A stretch of DNA of 60,000 nucleotides from Mesostigma viride (GCA_009746045.1 RPFO01000156.1:5689900-5749899), one strand, 5' to 3'; counted from the first letter of the stretch, positions 31,850-42,983 are shown. Notes: a model not told the origin generated them from the sequence alone. A program made the numbers and translations.

Positions 31850-32199
31850 AACCAATAGATGAAAAAGGAAAACATGACAAAACCAAGCCAAGCCTCGTGG
31901 CACGCCAAGTGAAGTCTAGCCACAAGTTGAATTATTCCGGGATGATACTAGGCTATTTGCTAAAGTCGGAAGAGCAGGAAGGGTTTCAGATTTTGTATTG
32001 CCATGGCATTGATGAGGACGAGAAAGAAGAAGGGTGGATAGACTATTTACTACACGGGCCCCCCACTCTCAAGGGACGGTGCTGCTTAACTGCCTACAAC
32101 TTACTAGACCGTGCCGCTGTGTACTGGTTTACCCATACTCCGTCAGGCCATTTTTGGCACTTTCAGACCCCTAAAATTGCCAAAAATCATAACTCATAG
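31850..32199 (+). pseudogene. HUH endonuclease gene, 3' part (catalytic tyrosine)
   Basis: Continuation of the gene cut at 25611: once the LTR element and one GGGGG copy are removed the frame is continuous. It begins EPIDEKGKHDKTKPS, then ILGYLLKSEEQEG with the Y-x-x-K motif at 31954-31965, typical of single-tyrosine Rep-type HUH nucleases. The frame ends at TAG 32197-32199 after less convincing sequence, so a further intron after about 32050 is possible. No helicase Walker motif follows, unlike Helitron RepHel or most viral Reps. It could belong to a Replitron-like transposon (HUH elements described from green algae) or be an old Rep-derived gene. Confidence 0.6.
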
Positions 32200-33254
32200 A
32201 CCACAACTCCAAATACCCCCAACCAAGATGCTAGGAGTATCTACACTTCGAGGGCTTTCATAATATGCAATAATATCATGAGTCTGATGAGTACTTTGGA
32301 TGATACCTTCAGTCAAAGTGAGCCAAAAGACGATCATTTTGTGCCAAGAAAAACTATACCCCCCCCCCCTTCTACTGAGGGGAGGGTCAGAAACCTCAAA
32401 CCCAACATTGGACAATTTAGTTGGATAGTCCAATGGTGCTTTCCTTTGGTCAAACTACCCGGATAGCCCATTTGACCCATACCATGCCCGTGTTTACGTG
32501 TGTGGCTTGCGCGCGCGCAAACAGCCAACTATGCCATGCCATACAATGATGCAATATAATTGACCACAATAGACTGCCAAATATGCTGGAATACAAATAT
32601 GAAGCCACCTGACACTCACTGAACGGTATCCCCCCAAGAAATGCCACAAACTGTGCAACATTATGGCTAATACCCCTCCTTGAGCAGGCACGGAAGGCAG
32701 TTGCAATTACCACTAATATATCCACCATCAGACATGTATGAACGTACGAGTTTCCATGCAACCAACACGAAAACGAATCGCCGTACCTGCCTCGATCACG
32801 ACCTAGCCGGGTTCCGCTGGCCGACATGCTCATACGTCCCGGATACTGATACTAGTGGCACAGGCAGCCATATCCGCTCTATCCATGCATCCGTCATGAT
32901 AACCATGTTGATTTATCTATGCAAAGATGACGTCTAACGCGTCGACGTTCCCAGCACAACGGTATGAAAGTGCCAAAAAATGCCCTTATAAGCCCTACAA
33001 GGAGCAAATTGAGTCCAAACATGCTAGATATTGTTAGGCAGCATGTCCATGACACCAGTAAAAGGAATTTGACTTTCCAGAATTTTCCGACATCGGTTGG
33101 TCTATTTTTGGCATGTCTATTTTTAGCAACTTTCCAGATTTTAATACAAACAAATACCATTTGATATGCAAATAAAGAGCTCCTGACCTGGCCGTTTGCA
33201 TGTAGGCTTATGCTCATGTCTACCAACTGTGCACCATGTCCCATGGTCATCTGA
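32200..33254. other. No recognisable gene
   Basis: Low-complexity patches (C10 at 32361) and short ORFs only. The region may hold the 3' end of the HUH-bearing element, but no inverted end is identifiable. Confidence 0.4.
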
Positions 33255-33780
33255 CCTCATTTGGTGACAAACTGCCACCAAATGCTAGCAAAAACGCACC
33301 GTTTCACCACATCTCATAGCAGTTTCCATGGAAGATGTGTTCAGTCGAGGCTGGAAATTTGCAATCACGTTACACATCATAAATGTAGACATGGCACAAA
33401 AAATCAGGTCCATCGTACTGTATTTGGTAACAAAATGCCACCAAATGCTAGCAAAAATGCGCGTTTTTCGCGTTTTTTTCACACATTTCATGACAGTTTT
33501 CATACAAGATGTGCTCAGTTGGGGCTGGAAACTTGCAAGCATATTAAATATCATCATTGTAGACATTGCACAAAAATCCAGGTCTGTTGTACTTCATTCA
33601 TTGACAGCTCGCTAGCAAATGTGAGCAAAAATGTGCGTTTTTTGCATTTCCGCCACATTTCTTGCAGTTTCCCATGCAAGATGTGCTCAGTTGAGGCTGA
33701 AAACAAGCGCGCATGTTAATCATCATCATTTCAGACATTGCACAAAACTTCAGGTCCATCAAGTGTCATTGGGTTCACTG
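33255..33780 (+). repeat. About 170-bp degenerate tandem repeat
   Basis: Three to four copies of a unit with CCACCAAATGCTAGCAAAAA, TTTCATGACAGTTTTCATAC, AAGATGTGCTCAGTTGAGGC and GACATTGCACAAAAATCCAGG. The copies are roughly 75-85 percent alike. A weaker copy may precede them at about 33000. The unit length is satellite-like. Confidence 0.75.
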
Positions 33781-35045
33781 GTCCATGCAACACCTGCCAG
33801 TTTCCAGCTAATCACTCAACCTTGGATGCAAAGTTCTTTAGTAACGGTATGGCCAACTCCCACCAACTGTGTTGCTAACTGTTCAGACCTTGCACAGATA
33901 ATATAACACAACTTTTGTGACACATAGACAAAGATATATGAACATGAACAGTGGCTAGACATGGTTGTATATATGTGCATACGGCCATGCTAAGGCAATT
34001 TTCAAGTAGGGGCTTGTTAGACATAAGAACTGCCAGCTGTCACGTTGGCTAGCATGATCAGTTCAAACCCACAGCACGCACGGTAGTCGCAAACTCAGCT
34101 TGGCAATGTAATAATCTAATCATGCCAGGCATCTCGGCCGTCGGCATGGTTGCGATGTGTTTTGTGCGCCTTGATTTGGTAGCAGCACATCCCTTGGCAA
34201 CCGGCCCGCCTGACCAAGGTTGCCACACATGGTCCTCTGCATCACCATGGATGCCCCATGTCCCTGTCTCTGTTATAGGGGCCCACGTTGCTGGCAACGC
34301 AGCTTCCAAGTTGGACTAGATCTCCTCAGCCAGCGCTGTGGTGCATAGCCAGACAGCTCATACACTGCTCAGTTGCTACCTCGAGGTTGCCGGCTTGAAA
34401 TGTGCCACCAAAGGACTGCACTTGGCCGCCATCATACCTAGCATGAAGAAGCCACTGCACATCCCCGGTGAGCCGCTTGGCCACCATACCGCAGTTGTCT
34501 TCAACAGATAGTGCAAGCCCAATGGCCTCTACATAGGCACATGCATCGTGCTCATGCTCTTGCTCTGGCCCTTGTCAACATGAGATGCATGCCCATGCAT
34601 GCTTCACCATGTTTCTCCAAGCCATCCGTGACTACTTGCTTCAGATATGTCATTCAACTCCTGCACGTCCTCAGCCAGACTGTCAAACTAGCTGGTGCCC
34701 CATCCCTCACTTTGGTGAGGACTGCGATTCTGGCTAGCAGCTTAGCGATCGTGCGTGGTTGTGCCTGAGTTTCTGGGTGAGTGGCAGTGGCATTGGAGCA
34801 AGAGGTGTTGAGCATGTGCGTGTGTCTATCCACTTGACAAACAACCCCTCCCACCCCTGACATTGAGGAGTTTGGCCATGTGCCAGGTTGCCAGAATTCC
34901 GCAAACATGCATCATAGGGAAATAAAGGATTGCTGGTTGTGCACACGACATGAGAAAACAAAACACACATACCTGTCAGGAGGGCAGGCTTGGGTTGCTT
35001 CATTGGCGCTGGTTGCAGCGTGCGTAATAATAGCCCGCCATTGGC

Positions 35046-35450
35046 TCATTTACCCGTGCCCTTGGCCAGCACGCACAGCCTGAACTGCATGAACTGCATG
35101 GATGCGGCCGTCCAGGATGCCCTCTGCTCATCATTCAGGGGTGTGAAGGCAGCTTGGGTGCTGGCGTGTAAGGCAGCTTGTGCATCAGTGTTTGCCGCCC
35201 GGCCGTGTGGCAGCACAGGTAGCTGGCCTAGCCCGGCCACTGTCCTCTCTCCACTCTCACGCAATATGCCACCCTCTCCACAAACCATGACAGTTCTCAT
35301 GTGCATGCATGTCTTAAGATGCTTGTTGAAGGCAGATGCTTTCAGCTTAGAGATGGTGGGCACGTATACAGTGGGTTTTATGGACTCACAAGCATGTGAA
35401 GCCATCGAGCATCCAAGAAAGCCACCAATTGCTTCTAGGTTTTCCATCAA
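35046..35450 (-). CDS. Hypothetical protein exon
   Basis: A frame of up to 134 codons with coding-like composition (KPTVYVPTISKLKASAFNKH, LNDEQRASWTAASMQFMQF). On minus it lies downstream of the 35479-36066 frame, and the two may be exons of one gene. Nearby 34654-34908 (minus) carries another 84-codon frame. No family is recognised, and no transposase or nuclease motif is visible. Confidence 0.35.
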   Translation of the reverse strand: MMENLEAIGGFLGCSMASHACESIKPTVYVPTISKLKASAFNKHLKTCMHMRTVMVCGEGGILRESGERTVAGLGQLPVLPHGRAANTDAQAALHASTQAAFTPLNDEQRASWTAASMQFMQFRLCVLAKGTGK

Positions 35451-35478
35451 TCTTCGTGGTCAACCATGTCATGCAACA

Positions 35479-36066
35479 TTACTTGCCGTGAGCACAATGC
35501 CAATAAATTGCAGCATGTACAACTAGAGCAAAGCAACAGCTTTGTGATCCATAGCCCTGCCTGCAAATCATTGCCATCGGCGGCAATAGCGCTGCAAGGC
35601 TGCCAGCCAGCCCGTAATATCTTGCCCGCAATCCGTCATGCACCCTCCCTAATATCCGTGTGAAGAATTCCTTGACATCCCTAGCCTCTAAGGTAACCTG
35701 TACGTCGCTGATGTGAAGAAAAGGCTCGCCATGAAACCGTAGCTCGCTATACGATTCATGACGCACCTCCCGTAAGATAAGAAGATGACCAAAAGAGAAA
35801 CTCCGGAGATGGGGAACTGGTAACATATTCATCCGTGACAAGGTCAGGGATTCAACAAGGAGTGAATTGGCCCGTAGATTTGAATAAGGGAACATACCGC
35901 TCGGAGGTATCCATGTCTGCCGTGCGCTTGATGTCTGTTTCGCACACCCCGCCGCAGAACTCGTTCCGGCATTCACCTGCTGACCGCAGTTTGTGCATGT
36001 CCAGAGGCTGATAAAAGCCCCAACATCGTGGGCGTCTTTAGAGTCCACAAAGCCTGCATTAAACAT
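35479..36066 (-). CDS. Hypothetical protein with CxxC motif
   Basis: 195 codons from ATG 36066. The same frame is open upstream to about 36150 (YIYAFAPNV before the Met), so the start may be an exon boundary. It contains FISLWTCTNCGQQVNAG with a C-x2-C pair near residue 25, then SFGHLLILREVRHESYSELR and DVQVTLEARDVKEFFTRILG. The last 50 residues look less coding-like. The cysteine pair recalls the CDSC pair in the 38.7-kb gene, but I see no wider similarity. Confidence 0.45.
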   Translation of the reverse strand: MFNAGFVDSKDAHDVGAFISLWTCTNCGQQVNAGTSSAAGCAKQTSSARQTWIPPSGMFPYSNLRANSLLVESLTLSRMNMLPVPHLRSFSFGHLLILREVRHESYSELRFHGEPFLHISDVQVTLEARDVKEFFTRILGRVHDGLRARYYGLAGSLAALLPPMAMICRQGYGSQSCCFALVVHAAIYWHCAHGK

Positions 36067-36399
36067 GACGTTCGGGGCAAACGCATATATATACGAAGTA
36101 TGGGTCTGCCAAGCCTGACGCAGCCTTGAAATTGGTCGGAAATATGCGGTAGCTCAGGAAAAAAAAGTTGCAGCGGTAATGAAGAAAGTCGTTCGGTCAA
36201 AGTCTTTAGAATTAAAAAATGCATCGTTTATGATGGAAACCCCGATCTTAGGGCGCACTTCATCGGGAAAATTTTTTGCTGCGGTCAGGTGGGGTCGAGA
36301 GAAAATCTGCGACCATTCAGGCACCCACCTATGAATGACGCAACATGCTGTTCGATTCCGCAAATTTTATGGCGAAAAAAAAACAGTGGTGGATCTAAT

Positions 36400-37640
36400 A
36401 ACACCTTAGGAGGATAATCGTAAAATTTCAGCCTTGATAGTGCCTTTATACACGCTCAGCATCGCCTGCCAGACCGCCATGCCTGTCGCCCGGAATTCGG
36501 TCACTTTCGTGCACGCGCACACCAAAAATCGCATTTGGCGCCACTTTTCGGGTACCGCTTACGAGGGCAGATTTTGGCGCGGCTCGTACCGTTGTGAGCA
36601 GATGGTGCACAGCGGACGTAAAACAATGTAAGGCCCAGGCGGAAAGAAGCTACCAAGAAACCAAAAAGAAACCGGCGAAACCAAACGGGACGTCTCGTCT
36701 GATGGTGGCGACCAAGACAGAGATAATAACCACTGCGTATTTTCACAGTTCCGTGAATCTTATAATTCTTTACGAATCAACATAATGCATCATCGTTCAG
36801 GGGTCATCATCTGACCCGTTTCAAGCTGCGGAACCCAAAATTTCCACCAAATGGCACGTCAGTTGACAGCCATATCTCGCTATGCGCGCGCGCAACGGTC
36901 AAAAATGTTAGCAAAAGTCACGTGATGCACAGCCTGGCAACGTGGTATTTAGGTGGCTATGGCGCAATTATCCCACCAACCTAGGCATTTACGTTCACAT
37001 TGGGTCTGTCCCGAGTTGCCTGACCACTTACATCCGTACCCGATGGCGCGGCGCTCGCGTAATATTTTGCCACGTGGCGGGGGGTGCAAGTGTATCCAAA
37101 TGGATACACTTGACGGAGTATGGTCACCACAATAGTATTAGCTTGTGACCAAACCTGATTAAAACGCTCGCCCACATGTTCAAGACGGGGCGATACTCCC
37201 TAGATGCTAGGTTTCTCGTGGGTAGGGGCCTTGATTATCCACGTGTACACTGAAGCTGCATTCAAATCATGGTTGAACCTAGACTTGATGAACATTCTTT
37301 GTCAGCTGTAGCACGTGGGCTCGAAAGAGCCCTCTTCAATCCGCGGGAGCGGTACTTTGAAGCAGATGAGGTAGATCTATGCAGTTTTTCTGGATGCCCG
37401 CGCGGCTCAACACCAAGAACGCGCAGCACGCACAACAGAAGAGCCACCAGCCTCAGGCTATTTTGACATAGATGCCATCATCGAAGAGGTGCGTAAGCCC
37501 CTTCGTGATGATGCCGAATTAACGGATGAGCAACTCCTTGACAAAGTCCTGCGTGACGAACGGAATAAGGATGCTCCGGATATCATGTTGTAATCTGACT
37601 TCGACTCTGACATAGCGTTTTACATGTGAATTTTCACTAT
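36400..37640. other. No firm gene; perfect hairpin at 37087-37112
   Basis: Short ORFs only. At 37087-37112 CAAGTGTATCC, loop AAAT, GGATACACTTG gives an 11-bp perfect stem. A 65-codon frame at 37269-37466 (MVEPRLDEHSLSAVARGLER) has coding-like composition and could be a terminal exon of a decayed gene. Confidence 0.35.
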
Positions 37641-37795
37641 AAATGACTATATATGGTATTTATGACTTCGATGATTAAAATGCACAATTTTGACAATTTG
37701 ACAATTTGAGAACTGGTGACAACCTAGTCGGGGTAAATTTGGCTGTAGTGAGGCTGAAGTGAGGCCAGATTTTGCTAACAAAAATACACTCTGGG
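37641..37795 (+). mobile_element. Fragment of the AGTCGGGG family next to one array unit
   Basis: The sequence TATGGTATTTATGACTTCGA through CCTAGTCGGGGTAAA repeats 23063-23150 with one or two changes, then continues as one unit of the 66-bp array (GTGAGGCCAGATTTTGCTAA). The same neighbour relation (array next to AGTCGGGG terminus) occurs at 19712, so array and terminus were already linked before dispersal. Confidence 0.7.
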
Positions 37796-37849
37796 CTTTA
37801 ACACGGCTAAAAAGGGGGAAAAGGACGTGAAAAAGGGGTGAATTTTTAC

Positions 37850-38060
37850 CCCCCCTAGATAAAAGGGGGTGAAATTTTCTCCTTGGGGGGTGAAATTTTC
37901 ACCCCTTATTCCACCATGGGGTAAAATTTTTAGCCCCCTTGATAGAAAGGGGTGAACATTTTTCCTGGGATGGTGAAATTTTCACCCCTTATTCCACCAT
38001 GGGGTACCTAGCCTTTTTTTCTCTTGGGGGTTAAAATTTTTACCCCCCTATTCATCTATC
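37850..38060. repeat. GGGGTGAAATTTTCACCCC low-complexity repeat
   Basis: Repeated self-complementary pieces (GGGGTGAAATTTTCACCCC, CCACCATGGGGTA) in several copies, in an alternating G-run, AT, C-run pattern. It can form hairpins on either strand. No coding potential. Confidence 0.8.
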
Positions 38061-38715
38061 AGGGGAAAAGTGGGTAATCAGGGGATAAATTTTTTTCCCA
38101 CAATTGACCTCCAGGTCATCCAGCTGGAAGCATTAACCACAACGGTCCGAGCCCCGCCAAAAACGACCATCTTATTCCGTCACCAAATTGGCGCGAGATC
38201 CCGAAAATCTGGTGTGCGGGACGGTGCCGACAAGGCCAAAAGTCACGCAGCACCCATGGCGGCCGAGAAAATCCTAGTGGCGGTTTTGAGAACACATTAA
38301 GGAAAGCGAATTCACTTTAAGCCTTCATAACTCATCTACTGAACGTAGATATTTTTTTATCTTAAAGAAATCGGCCCATTTTTTCAGGAAAACAGAAAAA
38401 GGGCGGGCATTTTCGCGAGGTCGGGTCAGGACCGCTGCATTTTGCAGTGGACCCCCAAAAAGTCACACAGCAAACTTATCAAAAACGGCGACAGTGCAGC
38501 ACGAGGTAAGCCGCTCGCACGATTCTATGACTAATTCAAAAATTTTTGACCGAAAAACTTTTTCTTAAAACGACTGCCATTGTAAATGCTGCGATACCGC
38601 AAATTATGTTGCTGCTGGGAGGTGCTTGCGGGAGCGGTAATGGTGCACTTACGTAAAAATATGCCACTGTTTGGTTTCTGCGAATTTGGTCGTTCCACTT
38701 TCTCAGGCCGTTTAA

Positions 38716-38865
38716 ATGGCTTCCAGAGCACATCCCTCGCTACTCTCGTGCCCAAGGTGCGATGAGCGCCTGCACGCGTCGCTCAACTACGTCTGTGATT
38801 CTTGCGGCGCAGACGCGAGCTGCATGGCTGGAGTCGACACAAGAGAGTGGTACGCACACGTCTAG
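38716..38865 (+). CDS. Small zinc-ribbon-like protein, left-arm copy
   Basis: 49 codons from ATG 38716: MASRAHPSLLSCPRCDERLH, then NYVCDSCGADASCMAGVDT and REWYAH, then TAG. Two cysteine pairs (CPRC at about residues 12-15 and CDSC about residues 27-30) suggest a zinc ribbon. The coding segment at 38883-39081 follows within about 20 bases, so this may be a first exon. The mirror copy at 41737-41886 has lost one of the cysteines. It is likely a DNA-binding or accessory part of the element's protein (inference). Confidence 0.5.
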   Translation: MASRAHPSLLSCPRCDERLHASLNYVCDSCGADASCMAGVDTREWYAHV

Positions 38866-38882
38866 AATCGCATTTATAGCTT

Positions 38883-39081
38883 AGTGAAGCCCACACCTTT
38901 CGCTAACAAGTTTTTCAGCGTGTCTCCTTTTCCTGAGCCGATTGAGCGCACCATGTTTACAAATTACGGGCGCCTAATAGAAAACTGGAGCCGTGAGCGT
39001 GACTGATGACCAGGCAGCGCCAAAGAAGCGTAAAGTGCGCCTATTGATGCTTCCTCGAGACATTCAAGATATCCTCAAGTA
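38883..39081 (+). pseudogene. Left-arm copy of the KPTPFANKFF segment (frameshifted)
   Basis: Reads KPTPFANKFFSVSPFPEPIE, RTMFTNYGRLIENWSRER, then GAC TGA. The right arm has GAG GAT GAC here, so this copy has lost bases and stops. The remaining part (QAAPKKRKVRLLMLPRDIQD) continues in another frame. PKKRKV is a classical nuclear localisation signal. Confidence 0.6.
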
Positions 39082-39839
39082 GGCTGTGCCTGGGGAGAAT
39101 AAATGGGAGGGAGCAGTGTTGTTTTCAGCTGGCAGTGTAGGTGTTGTGGCCCCTCCCATGAAGCTTGTTTGGACTCAAAATCCCCACGAGGGCATCACCA
39201 AGTTGACAGTTCACTTCAGCTAGTGGGTCGTGGTAAACCCAATGGGGAGTGTGAATGTGGCTAGGGATCATCAATTCAACGAGCTTGCTGCCAACGGGTT
39301 GGGGGGGAGGAACACGGTAGAAGGGGTGAGGAATATTGTCCAGCGTGTGGCTGCCTAGCTCGCATGCCTTAGACAGGAGCACAGCCAACTGCACAGGACT
39401 GAGCTCATCCGAGAGTATGGGGAGGTCCTTGAAGCGGAGGGGGTGCACTTAGGTGATGGGAGGCGCGTGCCGGTTGTCATGCAGGATGCTTTGGGGGGGG
39501 GAGAAGGCATATGTGAATGCAGAGAGAGGGCAAGCAGGATGCTCACACCAGTACCCTTGCAACAAGTGCACATGCCCCAAGGCCAAGTTCGGTGACCTGG
39601 AGGGATCCAAGCACTTCTCACCCCGCACTGCATGTGCAGATGGCTAGGGAGCTAGCCCACGATGTGCAGGTTGATCCCACTGCCCCTTTCAAGTGCCCCA
39701 GCCCTCACTGCAGCAAGGTTTTCCATACCCAGGCAGAGCTCAGAGACACAGAGCCAAGGAACGAGAGCAAGGCAGGGCAGCATGCCCGGGACCTTTTTGG
39801 CCAGAAGTGCGGCTGTTCCCCTCTCCTCCCCGTTGAGCA

Positions 39840-40680
39840 CAATGAACACCCAACCTGTCTTCTTCACTGCCTTATCAATAATGTATTCTGATGAATATAA
39901 TGTATGTGCACTCCTAGACAGGACCATCATGGCACGGATGCATAAGGGCGAGGAGGCAGAAATGCTGAAGGTGTTGCATGATGAGATGGGCGTGTTTATT
40001 AAGGAGAAGTACGTGAAAGCACCATCTAAGAATGCCAGTGCTAAGGCAGTTGAGAAGCCACATGTCATTGGAAGGGAGGCTGAGACCTTGCTGGACAAAT
40101 TCCAGCTGCATGTGTGTGAACATTGTTTGCCAGCACAACGCTGATGAGGATGCAGAGTCACAAGTGGACAGGGAGGAGCTGACCAGGGTGTGGCAGGGAT
40201 TGAAGGATGTTTGGGAGGCCCTGTGTGACTTAGATGATGATGGGCCAGGGGGCGGGCCCAAGCGGGAGGCAAAGGTGCCCAGCCGAGGTAGAGGAGCTGG
40301 CAGCCACTTATGTTGCCTCTTTCATCTCGTTCACTGCCCCCGAGCATGTCACCACATACATGCACGACCTGGTGGCCCACATCCCATGCATCTCAGATCC
40401 GTGAGTTGGGTGACCTGCGCCTGTTTTCGGGGGAGGCGTTAGAACACCTCCACCATGTGAACAAGGTGACCTATGCACATCGCTCTAACAAGCGTGTCAA
40501 AACTGGGACTGACAAGCGTACGTGGAAGGGCCATGTGCGTTGGTGCACTTGCGCAGAGCATGCATGCTGGCATGGTGCGCCAAGAGTTGGCACACCGCCT
40601 CTGCATGCCACTTTCCTATGCGGAACAACGAGCAAGGAAGAGGATGCTGGATCACCTGCACGGGCTGCAGCACTAAAATG
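39840..40680 (+). pseudogene. Transposon-type protein segments in the element centre
   Basis: Three coding-like segments in different frames: MARMHKGEEAEMLKVLHDEM to KEKYVKAPSKNASAKAVEK (39900-40144); EELTRVWQGLKDVWEALCDL (about 40165-40250); and VASFISFTAPEHVTTYMHDL (about 40312-40398), running into RELGDLRLFSGEALEHLHHV. The last resembles, from memory, a transposon-linked family with the pattern YMH..V.H...L..FS.EALE.....K. A C2H2-like FKCPSPHCSKVFHTQAEL precedes it at 39690-39735, partly in the left arm. The frame changes may be short introns or decay. Confidence 0.45.
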
Positions 40681-41520
40681 AGTCTACGTGCAGGGCATGC
40701 AGCTTGATGAAGGCGTAGCATGACGTTTGCATGCATGCCAGGCGAGGGCTCTTCAATGGTGGCCAGTGGGCTCTCCATGTGTTATTTATGTGTGTTATAG
40801 ACGAATAAACTGGCATTATTATGCTCATCACATGTCACAACTTCCAAGGTGATTTTACGATGGCTAGTTGCTGGATGTGTGAAACCTTGCTGCAGTGAGG
40901 GCTGGGGCACTTGAAAGGGGCAGTGGGATCAACCTGCACATCGTGGGCTAGCTCCCTAGCCATCTGCACATGCAGTGCGGGGTGAGAAGTGCTTGGATCC
41001 CTCCAGGTCACCGAACTTGGCCTTGGGGCATGTGCACTTGTTGCAAGGGTACTGGTGTGAGCATCCTGCTTGCCCTCTCTCTGCATTCACATATGCCTTC
41101 TCCCCCCCCCAAAGCATCCTGCATGACAACCGGCACGCGCCTCCCATCACCTAAGTGCACCCCCTCCGCTTCAAGGACCTCCCCATACTCTCGGATGAGC
41201 TCAGTCCTGTGCAGTTGGCTGTGCTCCTGTCTAAGGCATGCGAGGCAGCCACACGCTGGACAAAATTCCTCACCCCTTCTACCGTGTTCCTCCCCCCCAA
41301 CCCGTTGGCAGCAAGCTCGTTGAATTGATGATCCCTAGCCACGTTCACACTCCCCATTAATTGGGTTTACCACGACCCACTAGCTGAAGTCAACTGTCAA
41401 CTTGGTGATGCCCTCGTGGGGAGATTGAGTCCAAACAAGCTTCATGGGAGGGGCCACAACACCTACACTGCCAGCTGAAAACAACACTGCTCCCTCCCAT
41501 TTATTCTCCCCAGGCACAGC

Positions 41521-41718
41521 CTACTTGAGGATATCTTGAATGTCTCGAGGAAGCATCAATAGGCGCACTTTACGCTTCTTTGGCGCTGCCTGGTCATCCT
41601 CACGCTCACGGCTCCAGTTTTCTATTAGGCGCCCGTAATTTGTAAACATGGTGCGCTCAATCGGCTCAGCAAAAGGAGACACGCTGAAAAACTTGTTAGC
41701 GAAAGGTGTGGGCTTCAC
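41521..41718 (-). CDS. Right-arm copy of the KPTPFANKFF segment (open)
   Basis: 65-codon frame KPTPFANKFFSVSPFAEPIE, RTMFTNYGRLIENWSRERED, DQAAPKKRKVRLLMLPRDIQ, then DILK and stop. It contains the nuclear localisation signal PKKRKV at about residue 45. The left-arm copy is frameshifted, so this arm keeps the better version of this segment while the left arm keeps the better zinc segment. Confidence 0.5.
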   Translation of the reverse strand: MKPTPFANKFFSVSPFAEPIERTMFTNYGRLIENWSREREDDQAAPKKRKVRLLMLPRDIQDILK

Positions 41719-41736
41719 TAAGCTATAAATGCGATT

Positions 41737-41886
41737 CTAGACGTGTGCGTACCACTCTCTTGTGTCGACTCCAGCCATGCAGCTCGCGTCTGCGCCGCAA
41801 GAATCATAGACGTAGTTGAGCGACGCGCGCAGGCGCTCATCACACCTTGGGCACGAGAGTAGCGAGGGATGTGCTCTGGAAGCCAT
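41737..41886 (-). pseudogene. Zinc-ribbon-like protein, right-arm copy (cysteine lost)
   Basis: Mirror of 38716-38865 with the same start and stop. One cysteine codon of the CDSC pair is TAT instead of TGT (YVYDSC), which would break zinc binding if the ribbon reading is right. One further change is H to R (LHASL to LRASL). Confidence 0.5.
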
Positions 41887-42458
41887 TTAAACGGCCTGAG
41901 AAAGTGGAACGACCATGCAAATTCGCAGAAACCAAACAGTGGCATATTTTTACGTAAGTGCACCATTACCGCTCCCGCAAGCACCTCCCAGCAGCAACAT
42001 AATTTGCGGTATCGCAGCATTTACAATGGCAGTCGTTTTAACAAAAAGTTTTTCGGTAAAAAATTTTTGAATTAGTCATAGAATCGTGCGAGCGGCTTAC
42101 CTCGTGCTGCACTGTCGCCGTTTTCGATAAGTTTGCTGTGTGACTTTTTGGGGGTCCACTGCAAAATGCAGCGGACCTGACCCGACCTCGCGAAAATGCC
42201 CGCCCTTTTTCTGTTTTCCTGAAAAAATGGGCCGATTTCTTTAGGATAAAAAAATATCTACGTTCAGTAGATGAGTTATGAAGGCTTAAAGTGCATTCGC
42301 TCTGTTCTCAAAACCGCCACTAGGATTTTCACGGCCGCCATGGGTGCTGCATGACTTTTGGCCTTGTCGACACCATCCCGCACACCAGATTTTAGGATCT
42401 CGCGCCAATTTGGTGACGGAATAAGATGGTCGTTTTTGGCGGGGCTCGGACCGTTGTG

Positions 42459-42767
42459 AAGGGTGGACTATTAAGGTCGGGAAAAGAAGGATTGCCGGTG
42501 CTAGCCCAGAAAACTCTCAGTGAGGTTCAGAGAGTTTCCACCTAGAGTTTAGATGTAGGTCCGTGGGGGAAGGCGTTTTGATGAGAAGTGTAGTTAGGCT
42601 TTTGTAGACTAGATAGCTAAGAGTTAGGTTACTTCGATTACGCTGCTTCCTCCACTCCACCCACCCATCATGGAATATGTGCTACATGATCTCCCAACGG
42701 AGGCATGTTATAATTTAATTTAATTTTTTTAATTGATTGTGTCAAGTCCCTTGACAGAGAATTTGTA
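42459..42767. other. No gene seen between element 3 and the phage-like block
   Basis: Contains a near-repeat CTCAGTGAGGTTCAGAGAG and an AATTTAATTTAATTTTTTT tract at 42713-42731. On minus, GTCAAG-GGA-CTTGAC (42742-42756) lies just downstream of the 42768 stop but has no U-run, so I do not call it a terminator. Confidence 0.4.
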
Positions 42768-42983
42768 TTAATCCTTCGGGTAGCTATCTACAGTAACCAC
42801 ACCCAAACCACCACTTAGGTATTGCCATGGTAGGTACCATTTGGGAGGCTCATATCCACATTGTAGCGCCGTTTCCCGGGCTTCTGAGAGGGTTTTGTCA
42901 TGGGGGGTAAGTTCTGTCTCATCGCTACCATGACTCCACCACAGAATCACCTTACCGTAGCGGTGTTCCATTAACCACTCCAA
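42768..42983 (-). CDS. Phage-like hypothetical protein 2
   Basis: About 70 codons: ATG at 42971 (MEHRYGKVILWWSHGSDETE) or TTG at 42983, ending VVTVDSYPKD. The ATG overlaps the stop of the upstream gene as TAATG, the translational-coupling arrangement of bacterial and phage operons, with GGAG seven bases before it. Aromatic-rich composition (PPKWYLPWQYLSGG) is unlike the surrounding elements. Function unknown. Confidence 0.7.
   Translation of the reverse strand: MEWLMEHRYGKVILWWSHGSDETELTPHDKTLSEARETALQCGYEPPKWYLPWQYLSGGLGVVTVDSYPKD

Larger units (their letters stand above)
38138..42458. mobile_element. Long inverted-repeat element 3
   Basis: CACAACGGTCCGAGCCCCGC at 38138 is mirrored at the right end, finishing CCGTTGTG at 42458. 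The arms are about 1.58 kb (38138-39722 and 40881-42458) around a 1.16-kb single-copy centre. The ends CACAA resemble CACTA/EnSpm termini, and the flanking triplets AAC and AAG are near but not identical, so superfamily assignment is tentative. Each arm carries the same small cysteine-rich gene and a second coding segment; the centre carries further coding segments. The arms differ by point changes and single-base indels. Confidence 0.75.

Noticed and set aside
33261-33719. 152-codon ORF over the 170-bp repeats
   Set aside because: Cys/His pattern arises from repeat periodicity; the repeat units drift with no sign of frame conservation.
39652-40380. 242-codon minus-strand ORF
   Set aside because: Antisense to better coding-like segments in the element centre; Pro/Ser/His-rich shadow composition.
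38138-42458. Firm assignment of element 3 to CACTA/EnSpm
   Set aside because: Only the CACAA ends fit; the flanking triplets do not match exactly and no CACTA transposase motif is visible.
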